64,000 nt of DNA from Palsa-461 sp036844945 (GTDB taxonomy: Bacteria; Actinomycetota; Acidimicrobiia; Acidimicrobiales; RAAP-2), in the NCBI GenBank assembly GCA_036844945.1, contig DAIUEV010000004.1, forward strand, positions 39,724 to 103,723, written 5' to 3'. Below the pieces are notes generated by a model that saw nothing but the letters and a program-made list of their open reading frames with translations, was not told the DNA's origin and made no database searches. Below are positions 25,285 to 33,176 of this stretch, piece by piece (the first letter of the stretch is position 1; each line of letters begins with the position of its first letter). A program made the translations under genes and the position numbers.

Positions 25285-26649
25285 TCAGAGCACCGGGAGG
25301 TAGCGGTTGAGCTCGAAGGGGGTGACCTCGGAGCGATAGGCGGTCCACTCGGCCCGCTTGTTGCGCAGGAACCACTCGAAGACGTGGTCGCCGAGGGTCT
25401 CGAGGAGCAGCTTGGACTGTTCCATCTCGTCGACGGCCTCGTTCAGGCTGATCGGCAACGAGCCGACGCCCTTCGCGGCCAGCTCCTCGGGGGAGAGGTC
25501 GAAGAGGTTCGCATCGGCCTCGGCGGGAAGCTCGTAGCGCTCCTCGATCCCGCGCAGCCCGGCGGCGAGGATCACCGCGAAGGCGAGATAGGGGTTGCAG
25601 GCCGAGTCCGGGGCGCGGTACTCGACGCGGGTCGACTCCGGCTTGCCCGCCTTCACCACCGGGACCCGGACGAGGGCGCTGCGGTTGTTGCGGGCCCAGC
25701 TCACGTGGACCGGGGCCTCGTAGCCGAGGACGAGCCGCTTGTAGGAGTTGACCCACTGGTTGGTGATGGCCGTGATCTCGCGGGCGTGGCGGAGCAGCCC
25801 GGCGATGAAGTGCTTGGCCACCGGGGAGAGCCCGTAGTCGTCCCTCGAATCGCTGAAGGCGTTGTGCTCCCCCTCCCAGAGCGACAGATGGGTGTGCATC
25901 CCGGATCCCTGGACGCCCGCCAGGGGCTTGGGCATGAAGCTCGCGTGGATGCGCTCCTTGCGGGCCAGCTCCTTCACCACCAGGCGCACGGTCATCACCG
26001 TGTCGGCCATGGTCAGCGCGTCGGTGTAGCGGAGGTCGATCTCGTGCTGGCCCGGCGCGTCCTCGTGCTGGGCGTGCTCGACCGGGATGCCCATCTCCTC
26101 CAGGGTCAGCACGGTGCGGCGGCGGAGGTCGCTCGACGTATCGGCTCCGGTCAGGTCGAAGTACGAGCCCGAGTCGATCGGCCTCGGCGGTCGGGTGGGG
26201 TCCACCTCGGTGTCGGCGAAGTAGAAGTACTCGACCTCGGGCGAGGCGAAGAAGGTGTAGCCGGCGGCCTGGGCCCGCTCGAGCGTCCGCCGCAGCGCGT
26301 GGCGCGGGCAGCCCTCGAAGGGCGTCTGGTCGAGGTTGAAGATGTCGCAGAACACCCGGGCGACCGGCTCGTCGTGTCCGTGCCACGGGATGAGCTGGAA
26401 CGTGTTGGCGTCCGGCCGGGCCAGCACATCGGCCTCCTGGACCCGGCTGAACCCGTCGATGGCCGAGCCGTCGAAGGTCATCCCCTCGTCGAGCGCGTTC
26501 TCGAGCTCGGCCGGCGTGATGTTGAACGTCTTGGGGGTGCCGAGGACGTCGGTGAACCACAGCTGGACGAAGCGGATCCCCCGCTCCTCCACGGTGCGCA
26601 ACACGTAGTCCCGCTTGTCTCGCACGCCCCCATTCTTCCAGGTCGTCAT
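25285..26649 (-). CDS. Glutamine synthetase, type I (short, GSI-alpha-like)
   Basis: A 454-residue GSI. MTFDGSAIDGFSRVQEADV is the N-terminal loop; ASPEVEYFYF, EHAQHEDAPGQHEIDLRY, MPKPLAGVQGSGMHTH and NSYKRLVLGYEAPVHVSW carry the metal, ammonium and ATP-binding residues. Length and lack of the 25-residue insertion fit GSI-alpha, which is not adenylylated. The position of the adenylylation tyrosine is F383 (NLFDLS). It makes glutamine from glutamate, ammonium and ATP in the cytosol. ATG used; an in-frame GTG 8 codons later, after GGAAGAATGGGGGC, is also possible. Co-transcribed with the GlnR-like gene. Confidence 0.9.
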   Translation of the reverse strand: MTTWKNGGVRDKRDYVLRTVEERGIRFVQLWFTDVLGTPKTFNITPAELENALDEGMTFDGSAIDGFSRVQEADVLARPDANTFQLIPWHGHDEPVARVFCDIFNLDQTPFEGCPRHALRRTLERAQAAGYTFFASPEVEYFYFADTEVDPTRPPRPIDSGSYFDLTGADTSSDLRRRTVLTLEEMGIPVEHAQHEDAPGQHEIDLRYTDALTMADTVMTVRLVVKELARKERIHASFMPKPLAGVQGSGMHTHLSLWEGEHNAFSDSRDDYGLSPVAKHFIAGLLRHAREITAITNQWVNSYKRLVLGYEAPVHVSWARNNRSALVRVPVVKAGKPESTRVEYRAPDSACNPYLAFAVILAAGLRGIEERYELPAEADANLFDLSPEELAAKGVGSLPISLNEAVDEMEQSKLLLETLGDHVFEWFLRNKRAEWTAYRSEVTPFELNRYLPVL

Positions 26650-26708
26650 GCCCGCCCGGAATGGGCTACCGTCCCCCGGTCCAGGTCGCCGGGCTGCCGG
26701 GCCACGAT

Positions 26709-26746
26709 TTCACGCTCCGTTTACACGCGGGCAACAGCGTCGAAAC
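26709..26746. promoter_or_regulatory. Four-half-site GlnR-box-like operator between the glnA genes
   Basis: Four pentamers spaced by exactly 6 bases: TTCAC, TTTAC, GCAAC, GAAAC. This is the 11-bp periodic layout of the actinobacterial GlnR box (gTnAC-n6-GaAAC-n6-GtnAC-n6-GaAAC). The last pentamer is perfect; the second is the weakest. It lies 59 bases from one synthetase start and 105 bases from the other, in the 202-base divergent region. Confidence 0.55.
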
Positions 26747-26851
26747 CGCGCCTCGGCAGACTCGGCCCCGACCCCGGGCGGCGGACCGCGTCCAGGTTCG
26801 CCCGTCCTGGCAACCACGAGTCGTCCGGGCCATCCGCGACGGTCAGGAGGA

Positions 26852-28276
26852 ATGGTGATCAAGCGCACCCCGGCCGAGGTGTTGAAGCTCGCGAAGGACG
26901 AGGGCATCGAGATCGTCGACGTGCGCTTCGCCGACCTGCCCGGCATGACCCAGCACTTCTCGGTCCCCACCCACCAGCTCACCGAGGACACCTTCACCGA
27001 GGGCTTCGGGTTCGACGGCTCGTCGATCCGCGGGTTCCAGGAGATCCAGGAGTCCGACATGATCCTGCTGCCGGACCCGAACATGGCCTACGTCGACCCG
27101 TTCCGGCAGCACAAGACGCTCAACATCCACTGCTTCGTGCACGACCCGGTCACCCTTGAGCCCTACACGCGCGACCCGAGGCACGTGGCCCGCAAGGCCG
27201 AGGCCTACCTCCAGTCCACCGGCATCGCCGACACCGTCTTCTTCGGGCCCGAGGCCGAGTTCTTCATCTTCGACCACGTCGAGTACGGGCAGGGCGTGAA
27301 CTACGGGACGTACCGCATCGACTCGATCGAGGGCCACTGGAACACGACCGACAGCGAATTCCCGAACCTGGGCTACAAGATGCGGCCGCAGGAGGGGTAC
27401 TTCCCCGTCCCGCCGAACGACAAGTTCCAGGACCTCCGCAGCGAGATGATCCTCGAGCTCGAGCGGCTCGGCATCGAGATGGAGGTCCAGCACCACGAGG
27501 TCGCGACGGCCGGCCAGGCCGAGATGGACATGAAGTTCGACACGCTCGCGACCATGGCGGACAAGCTGGCCATCTACAAGTACGTGGTGAAGAGCGTCGC
27601 CAACGCGGCCGGCTACACCGCCACCTTCATGCCGAAGCCGCTGTTCCAGGAGAACGGCTCGGGCATGCACTGCCACCAGTCACTGTGGAAGGACGGCGAG
27701 ACCCTCTTCTTCGGCGACGGCTACGGCGGCCTCTCCGACATCGGTCGGTGGTACGTGGGCGGTCTGCTCAAGCACGCGCGCTCGATACTGGGCTTCGCCG
27801 CGCCGACCACCAACTCCTACAAGCGGCTCGTCCCCGGCTACGAGGCGCCGGTCAACCTGGTGTACTCGCAGCGCAACCGCTCCGCGGCCTGCCGGATCCC
27901 GCTCTACTCGTCGAGCCCCAAGGCCAAGCGCATCGAGTTCCGGTGCCCGGACGCCGCCTGCAACCCGTACCTCGCCTTCTCGGCCATGCTGCTCGCCGGG
28001 CTCGACGGGGTCCAGAACCGCATCGAGCCGCCGGCGCCGGTCGACAAGGACCTCTTCGACCTGCCCGCCGAGGAGCTGGCGAAGATCGCCCACACCCCCG
28101 GCTCGCTCGAGGAGGCGCTCGAGGCGATCGAGGCCGACAACGACTACCTCAGGGTCGGCGGCGTCTTCACCGACGACCTCATCGAGACCTGGCTCGAGTA
28201 CAAGCGGCTCGAGGAGGCGGACGCGATCCGCCTCCGGCCGCACCCCTACGAGTTCGCCCTCTACTACGACATCTAG
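26852..28276 (+). CDS. glnA: Glutamine synthetase, type I (GlnA1-like)
   Basis: A 474-residue GSI close in length to mycobacterial GlnA1. Signature segments are GFGFDGSSIRGFQEIQESDM, FFGPEAEFFIFD, HHEVATAGQAEMDMKF, MPKPLFQENGSGMHCHQS and NSYKRLVPGYEAPVNLVYS. It has the GSI-beta insertion region, yet the residue that is adenylylated in E. coli and M. tuberculosis (Tyr in NLYDLP) is phenylalanine here (F402 in DLFDLP). Covalent control by GlnE is therefore unlikely, leaving transcription and feedback. ATG with AGGAGGA ribosome site. Divergent from the second synthetase and likely under the same operator. Confidence 0.93.
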   Translation: MVIKRTPAEVLKLAKDEGIEIVDVRFADLPGMTQHFSVPTHQLTEDTFTEGFGFDGSSIRGFQEIQESDMILLPDPNMAYVDPFRQHKTLNIHCFVHDPVTLEPYTRDPRHVARKAEAYLQSTGIADTVFFGPEAEFFIFDHVEYGQGVNYGTYRIDSIEGHWNTTDSEFPNLGYKMRPQEGYFPVPPNDKFQDLRSEMILELERLGIEMEVQHHEVATAGQAEMDMKFDTLATMADKLAIYKYVVKSVANAAGYTATFMPKPLFQENGSGMHCHQSLWKDGETLFFGDGYGGLSDIGRWYVGGLLKHARSILGFAAPTTNSYKRLVPGYEAPVNLVYSQRNRSAACRIPLYSSSPKAKRIEFRCPDAACNPYLAFSAMLLAGLDGVQNRIEPPAPVDKDLFDLPAEELAKIAHTPGSLEEALEAIEADNDYLRVGGVFTDDLIETWLEYKRLEEADAIRLRPHPYEFALYYDI

Positions 28277-28285
28277 GCCGGCGGC

Positions 28286-28711
28286 TCAGCCGGCGGGCGA
28301 GAACCCGTCGAGGAACGCGAGCTCCTCGGGGCCGGCCAGTCGTCGGTAGAAGCAGGTCGGCCGGGCCAGGCCGTCGGCTCCGACGGTGTGGCACACCCCG
28401 CCGGTGACCGGACGGACGAGGTACAAGAGCGCGTTCTGCTCGCAGTTGATGCGGACGTCGACGACGGTCAGCTCGTCGCCCGAGGTGGCGCCCTTGCGCC
28501 AGAGCTCGTCCCGGGATGCCGACCACAGCACCGCCGTGCCGCTCGACAGGGTCTCGCGCAGCGCCAGCTCGTTGGCGTAGCCGACGAACAGCACGTCCTT
28601 CGTGTCGGCGTGCTGCAGGACCACCGGGATCAGTGCCTCGGCGCTCCTCGCGGCGCGCCGGATCTTCTCGAAGTCGATGGCGGCGGCCGTGCCCTCCTCG
28701 AGCTCGTGCAT
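28286..28711 (-). CDS. hisI: HisI-like phosphoribosyl-AMP cyclohydrolase with altered metal motif
   Basis: A 141-residue protein with the HisI core: FVGYANELALRETLSSGTAVLWSASRDELWRKGATSGD. The zinc cysteines C90, C107 and C120 are retained. The Mg-binding DCDxD segment, however, is N89-C90-E91-Q-N93, losing acidic ligands. HisI opens the adenine ring of phosphoribosyl-AMP in histidine synthesis. No other his gene is in the window, so it may be a paralog with another substrate or a lineage variant. ATG after GGGAGGAT. Convergent with glnA. Confidence 0.8.
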   Translation of the reverse strand: MHELEEGTAAAIDFEKIRRAARSAEALIPVVLQHADTKDVLFVGYANELALRETLSSGTAVLWSASRDELWRKGATSGDELTVVDVRINCEQNALLYLVRPVTGGVCHTVGADGLARPTCFYRRLAGPEELAFLDGFSPAG

Positions 28712-28771
28712 CCGAAGATCCTCCCACCGAGCGGGGCGGCCCCGGTCAGAGGGGCCGGGGGGGCGCGCCGC

Positions 28772-28777
28772 TACGCT
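28772..28777 (+). promoter_or_regulatory. Predicted -10 (TACGCT), leaderless nadE
   Basis: TACGCT ends 6 bases before the GTG proposed as start of NAD synthetase, favouring that codon over an ATG 21 bases downstream. Confidence 0.45.
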
Positions 28778-28783
28778 TTTGTC

Positions 28784-30547
28784 GTGCCGGCGCTCCGGTT
28801 GGCGATGGCTCAGCTCAACCTGGTGGTCGGCGACCTCATGGCGAACGTGGGCCGGATCGTCGGCGCGCTCGGGGACGCCGAGGCGGCGGGGGCGGACCTC
28901 TGCCTGTTCCCGGAGCTGGCGGTGACCGGCTATCCGCCCGAGGACCTCCTGATGAAGCCCCGGTTCCTGGCCGACAACCGGGCCGCGCTCGACGAGGTCG
29001 CGGCGGCAACGGGCCGGTGCGCCGCGATCGTGGGGTTCGTCGAATTGCTGGACGAGACGACGCGAGGCGCCTGGACCGGCGACGGCGGCGGCACCCGACC
29101 TCCCCGCCCGCTGGCCAACGCCGCCGCGGTCTGTGCCGGCGGGGTGGTCGCCGGGACCTACCACAAGCACATCCTCCCCAACTACGGCGTGTTCGACGAG
29201 CAGCGCTGGTTCGTGGCCGGCACCGATCCCTATGTGCTCTACGAGATCGGCGGCGCCGCGGTCGGGGTGTCGATCTGCGAGGACGTCTGGTACGACGACG
29301 GTCCGGTGGCGTCGCTCGGCCGTGGCGGGGCCGACCTCGTGGTCAACATCAACGCCTCCCCCTTCTCCCACGGCCGATGGGACGAGCGCCTCGCGATGCT
29401 GCGACGACGGGTCGCCGAAGCCGGCTGCCCCCTCGCCTATTGCAATCTGGTGGGCGGTCAGGACGAGCTCGTCTTCGACGGTGCGAGCGTCGTACTCGGC
29501 GCGAACGGGGAACTCCTCGCCGCGGCTCCGCAGTTCGCCGAGGACCTGCTGGTCGTCGATCTCGAGCTGGCCGGTCCGAGGACGCGGTCGCTCGGGTTGG
29601 TGGAGGTGAGCGGCCCGGCGCCGGCCCGCGAGACACTCGGTCCACCCCCTCTGCCCGAGCCCCTCGCCCCCAGTGCCGAGATCTACGAGGCCGTCGTGCT
29701 CGGCACCCGTGACTATCTGCACAAGAACGGGTTCGCCGACGCGGTCATCGCGCTGTCCGGCGGCATCGACTCGGCATTGGTGGCGGCCATCGCGGTCGAC
29801 GCGCTCGGCGCCGAGCACGTCCACGGGTTGTCCATGCCCTCGCGGTACTCGAGCGAGGGGTCGGTGGCCGACGCGAAGGACCTCGCCGACCGGCTCGGCA
29901 TCGACATGCAGATCGTGCCCCTCGACCCGGCCCACCGCGCGCTCTCCGCGGTGCTCGGACCGGTACTCGGTGGCGAGCCCGAGGGCCTGACCGACGAGAA
30001 CCTCCAGTCGCGCCTGCGCGGCCTCCTCCTCATGGCGGTGTCCAACGCCAAGGGCTCGATCGTCCTCACCACCGGCAACAAGAGCGAGATCGCGACCGGC
30101 TACTTCACCCTCTACGGGGACGCGGTCGGGGGGTTCGCAGCGATCAAGGACATCGCCAAGACCCAGGTCTACGAGCTCTGCCGGTACCGCAACGCCCGCC
30201 CCGGCCCGCCGCCCCTGTCGCCCATCCCGGCCGCGGTGCTGGAGAAGCCCCCGTCGGCCGAGCTGCGCCCGGACCAGCGCGACGACCAGAGCCTGCCGCC
30301 CTACGAGGTGCTCGACCCGGTCCTCGAGGCCTACGTCGAACGGGACCGCACCAAACCCGAGATGGTGGCCGACGGGTTCGACCCGGCCGTCGTCGACGCG
30401 GTGGTCCGCCTGGTCGACACCGCCGAGTACAAGCGCCGCCAGCTCGCCCCGGGGGTCCGCATCACGGCAAAGGCCTTCGGCAAGGATCGCCGGGTGCCGA
30501 TCACCAACCGGTACCGCGCCGACGAGGGCGGGGCGGGACCGCGATGA
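28784..30547 (+). CDS. nadE: Glutamine-dependent NAD+ synthetase
   Basis: A 587-residue two-domain enzyme converting nicotinate adenine dinucleotide to NAD+. Residues 1-270 are a nitrilase-type glutaminase with E (FPELAVTGYPPEDLL), K (YHKHILPNYGVFDEQR) and C (VSICEDVWY). Residues 300-587 are the synthetase with the PP-loop SGGIDSAL and the TTGNKSEIATGY segment. The two domains communicate by an ammonia tunnel in this family. GTG start gives the first beta strand (LRLAMAQLN). Its stop overlaps the ATG of the next gene. Confidence 0.93.
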   Translation: MPALRLAMAQLNLVVGDLMANVGRIVGALGDAEAAGADLCLFPELAVTGYPPEDLLMKPRFLADNRAALDEVAAATGRCAAIVGFVELLDETTRGAWTGDGGGTRPPRPLANAAAVCAGGVVAGTYHKHILPNYGVFDEQRWFVAGTDPYVLYEIGGAAVGVSICEDVWYDDGPVASLGRGGADLVVNINASPFSHGRWDERLAMLRRRVAEAGCPLAYCNLVGGQDELVFDGASVVLGANGELLAAAPQFAEDLLVVDLELAGPRTRSLGLVEVSGPAPARETLGPPPLPEPLAPSAEIYEAVVLGTRDYLHKNGFADAVIALSGGIDSALVAAIAVDALGAEHVHGLSMPSRYSSEGSVADAKDLADRLGIDMQIVPLDPAHRALSAVLGPVLGGEPEGLTDENLQSRLRGLLLMAVSNAKGSIVLTTGNKSEIATGYFTLYGDAVGGFAAIKDIAKTQVYELCRYRNARPGPPPLSPIPAAVLEKPPSAELRPDQRDDQSLPPYEVLDPVLEAYVERDRTKPEMVADGFDPAVVDAVVRLVDTAEYKRRQLAPGVRITAKAFGKDRRVPITNRYRADEGGAGPR

Positions 30548-31134
30548 GCGACATCGCGCCCGAGCGGGCGCTGCTCGACATGCATCGGGCCGCCGCCCTG
30601 CTCGGCGGGTACTGCGCCGTGGAGCGTCGGCTGTTCGAGCTGTGCGGGTTCCTGGCCGCCGACCCCGAGGCCGAGCCGGGGACCCAGGTCGCCCTCGACG
30701 CCTTGAGCGGCGAGCACGCCTGGCACGCCGAGCTGTGGGCCGACCGGCTCCCGGTCCTGAGCGGCGTCGACGCGCGGGAGCTCGTCGTCCTCCCGCCGCC
30801 GCTCGAGGGGCTCTTCGGGGACCTGTGGTCGGGGACCCACCTCGAGCGGTTGGCCGGCCTGTTCCGCGTGGTCCTCCCAAGGCTGGTCGCCTCCTACACC
30901 CATCACTCCCAGACGGCCGAACCGGTGTCCGAGGCTCCCACCATGCGGGCCCTGCGCCTCGTGTTGCGGGACGAGACCGAGGCCTTGGTGATGGGGGAGT
31001 CCCTGGTGGAGCGGCTGCTCACCTCCCCCGAAGCCGTCTCGGCGGCCGGCCGAGTCGTCGTGACCCTCGAGACGCGGCTGGTCGAAGCGGGTGTGGGCAC
31101 CGGGTTGGTGCCCTGGCCTGGTCGAAGGGCTTGA
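30544..31134 (+). CDS. Conserved-looking helical protein, possibly ferritin-like
   Basis: A 196-residue, mostly helical protein that I do not recognise. It contains SGEHAWHAELWADRLP and SYTHHSQTAEP with several E/H residues on helices, faintly recalling ferritin-like four-helix bundles. No signal peptide or membrane segment. Its ATG overlaps the nadE stop (ATGA), so it is translationally coupled to NAD synthesis. Function unknown. Confidence 0.55.
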   Translation: MSDIAPERALLDMHRAAALLGGYCAVERRLFELCGFLAADPEAEPGTQVALDALSGEHAWHAELWADRLPVLSGVDARELVVLPPPLEGLFGDLWSGTHLERLAGLFRVVLPRLVASYTHHSQTAEPVSEAPTMRALRLVLRDETEALVMGESLVERLLTSPEAVSAAGRVVVTLETRLVEAGVGTGLVPWPGRRA

Positions 31135-31143
31135 CGGCGCCGG

Positions 31144-31149
31144 TAAACT
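31144..31149 (+). promoter_or_regulatory. Possible -10 (TAAACT) for the sigma-factor gene
   Basis: TAAACT 109 bases upstream of the TTG start, implying a leader of about 100 bases that contains a perfect inverted repeat. Confidence 0.35.
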
Positions 31150-31165
31150 AGCAACACACCATTTG

Positions 31166-31182
31166 TCACGTCGCCGACGTGA
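31166..31182. promoter_or_regulatory. Perfect inverted repeat in the sigma-factor leader
   Basis: TCACGTC-GCC-GACGTGA, a 7-bp perfect palindrome with a 3-base centre. It lies just downstream of the predicted -10, where a repressor would block elongation, or it could form a small RNA hairpin. The binding protein is unknown. Confidence 0.4.
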
Positions 31183-31258
31183 TGGGCGACCGGTGTAGTG
31201 GATCCCCCAGCCTTGGCGCCGAGGGTGATGCCCGAGGGTACGGAGAACGAGGCAAGCC

Positions 31259-32197
31259 TTGGCGAAAGAACGCATCGAACGGGACGACGAGGACCTCGTC
31301 AGGCTCTACCTGACTGACATCGGTCAGTACCCGCTGCTCACCAAGGACGACGAGGTCCGGCTCGCCCAGGCCATCGAGGGCGGCAGGGAGGCCGAGGGGG
31401 AGCTTCGCAAGGCGCCGAAGGGCATCACCACCTCGAAGCGGCGGGAGCTGCGCCGGGCCGTGATCCACGGCGAACAGGCCCAGCAGACCTTCGTGCAGTC
31501 CAACCTCCGCCTGGTGGTCTCGATCGCCAAGAAGTACCAGGCCTCGGGTCTCCCGCTCCTGGACCTCATCCAGGAAGGCAACCTCGGCCTCATGCACGCG
31601 GTCGAGAAGTTCGACTGGCGCAAGGGCTTCAAGTTCTCCACCTACGCCACCTGGTGGATCCGCCAGGCCATCACCCGGGGGATCGCCAACACCGGACGGA
31701 CCATCCGCCTCCCCGTGCATGCGGGGGACACCCTGGCCAGGGTCCAGAAGGCCCAGGCCCGCCTCGAGCTCAAGCTGGGCCGGCCGGCGACGTTGGCCGA
31801 GCTCGGGATCGAAGTCGAGATGCCCGAGGACAAGTTGGTGGAGGCCCTGCGCTTCCGGGCCGAGCCGCTCTCCCTCTCCGAGCCGCTCCGGGAGGACGGC
31901 GACGCCGAGCTCGGCGACGTGGTCGAGGACCGTTCGGCTGAGTCCCCGTTCGAGGTGGCGGCCGTGTCGCTCCTGCCCGAGGAGATCGGCCGGCTCCTCT
32001 CACCGCTCGACGAGCGGGAACGGGAGATCCTCCGCCTGCGCTTCGGCCTGGACCGGGGTGAGCCCCGGACCCTCGAGGAGGTCGGCGAGCACTTCAACCT
32101 CACCCGCGAGCGGATCCGCCAGATCGAGGCCCGGGCGATGTCGAAGCTGCGTCACCCGTCTTCGGACACTGGCGCACGCGATCTCCTGACTGTCTGA
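31259..32197 (+). CDS. RNA polymerase sigma-70 family factor (group 1/2)
   Basis: A 312-residue sigma factor. It has region 1.2 (DLVRLYLTDIGQYPLLT), regions 2.1-2.4 (SNLRLVVSIAKKYQASGLPLLDLIQEGNLGLM... FSTYATWWIRQAI), region 3 and region 4.2 (TLEEVGEHFNLTRERIRQIEARAMSKLR). It resembles SigB/RpoD-like factors without a long N-terminal extension, so it could be the principal factor or a close paralog. Start is TTG with GAGG 6 bases upstream; no ATG or GTG fits region 1.2. The unusually long leader suggests its own regulation. Confidence 0.88.
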   Translation: MAKERIERDDEDLVRLYLTDIGQYPLLTKDDEVRLAQAIEGGREAEGELRKAPKGITTSKRRELRRAVIHGEQAQQTFVQSNLRLVVSIAKKYQASGLPLLDLIQEGNLGLMHAVEKFDWRKGFKFSTYATWWIRQAITRGIANTGRTIRLPVHAGDTLARVQKAQARLELKLGRPATLAELGIEVEMPEDKLVEALRFRAEPLSLSEPLREDGDAELGDVVEDRSAESPFEVAAVSLLPEEIGRLLSPLDEREREILRLRFGLDRGEPRTLEEVGEHFNLTRERIRQIEARAMSKLRHPSSDTGARDLLTV

Positions 32198-32216
32198 ACC
32201 GCCGCGCCGAGAGGCA

Positions 32217-32222
32217 TAGCAT
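32217..32222 (+). promoter_or_regulatory. Predicted -10 (TAGCAT), leaderless small membrane peptide
   Basis: TAGCAT ends 7 bases before the ATG of the 25-codon reading frame. It is the main support for that frame being expressed. Confidence 0.4.
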
Positions 32223-32229
32223 CGGTTCA

Positions 32230-32307
32230 ATGAAGAAGCTGCTGTTCGTACTGCTCCTGCTCGCCGTGGTCGGCACGGTCGCCGCCCGGCGGCTCCGCGA
32301 AACCTGA
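32230..32307 (+). CDS. 25-residue single-helix membrane peptide
   Basis: A very short frame, ATG to TGA: a KK pair, then about 14 hydrophobic residues (LLFVLLLLAVVGTV) and a positively charged end (AARRLRET). This is the layout of a small one-pass membrane protein. It has its own leaderless promoter signature and lies between the sigma gene and the convergent HAD gene, which ends 7 bases later. Function unknown; it may be a local peptide of this lineage. Confidence 0.45.
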   Translation: MKKLLFVLLLLAVVGTVAARRLRET

Positions 32308-32314
32308 GCCGCTC

Positions 32315-33133
32315 CTAACGGACGAGCGCGGTCTCTGGCTCGGGGGCCAGCGCGGCGTTCCGACGGCGACCCCACAGCCCGAAGGCGACCGCCGCCCCGG
32401 CGAGCGTAAGGCTCGTCACCATGGGCGCCGCGGTGGCGGCCCGATCGCGGAGTCGCACCGGCTTCGTGAACTGGCACGTCTCCCAGCCACGCTCGCGCGC
32501 GACCTTGCCCAGCGCCCGGTCAGCGTTGACCGCGACCGGTCGCCCGACGAGCTCGAGCATGGGCACATCGGTCACCGAGTCCGAGTAGGCGGTCGACGCG
32601 GCGAGATCGAGGCTCATCGCCTCGGCCAGCTGGGTGATCGCCTCCGCCTTGTGGGGACCGTCGGCGAAGAACGCCATGCGACCCGTGTAGCGGCCGTCGT
32701 CGTCGACCTCGGCGCGCGAGCAGATCGTGCCGTCGGCTCCGAGGAGCTCGGCCATCGGCAGGACGATCTCCTCTGGTGAGGCCGAGACCAGGTACACGCG
32801 TTGACCGGCCAGATGGTGGCTCGCCATGAGCTCGAGGGCCTCGGCGTAGATCAGCGGCTCGACCGTGCCGAGCAGCTGGTCGCGCACGATCTGGCGGACC
32901 CGGTCGCGGTCCCACCCCTTGGTCAGCGCGAGCACCGCCTCGCGGACCTTCACCATCTTGTCCTCGCCCGCCCCCATCTGGGCATAGATCAGCTGGGAGC
33001 CGATCGCCCGCAGGACGGTGCGCCGCTTGATGAGCCCGTCGCGGCGGAAGTGCCCGCTGAACGCGGCGATGGAAGCCTTCGTGATGACCGTCTTGTCGAG
33101 GTCGAAGAATGCCGCGCTCTCCACGTGGTCCAT
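32315..33133 (-). CDS. HAD-IB family hydrolase (SerB/PGP1-like) with C-terminal membrane helix
   Basis: A 272-residue HAD phosphatase. Motif I is FFDLDKTVI, motif II is VSASPEE, and the motif III lysine (HKAEAI) and motif IV YSDSVTDVPML follow. This is the subclass IB with a helical cap, related to phosphoserine phosphatase and to lipid phosphatases. A hydrophobic segment near the C-terminus (MVTSLTLAGAAVAFGLW) followed by Arg-rich residues suggests tail anchoring, so a lysophosphatidate-type substrate is possible. The ATG gives the motif I strand directly; the upstream extension is rejected. Confidence 0.85.
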   Translation of the reverse strand: MDHVESAAFFDLDKTVITKASIAAFSGHFRRDGLIKRRTVLRAIGSQLIYAQMGAGEDKMVKVREAVLALTKGWDRDRVRQIVRDQLLGTVEPLIYAEALELMASHHLAGQRVYLVSASPEEIVLPMAELLGADGTICSRAEVDDDGRYTGRMAFFADGPHKAEAITQLAEAMSLDLAASTAYSDSVTDVPMLELVGRPVAVNADRALGKVARERGWETCQFTKPVRLRDRAATAAPMVTSLTLAGAAVAFGLWGRRRNAALAPEPETALVR

Positions 33134-33176
33134 GCTACGGGGGTTGCGACTGGCAATCCGCGCATGGAGCGCGGAC

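Noticed and set aside
31130..31149. TTGACG/TAAACT as a classical -35/-10 pair
   Set aside because: The spacing is only about 8 bases instead of 16-18; only the TAAACT hexamer is kept as a weak -10.
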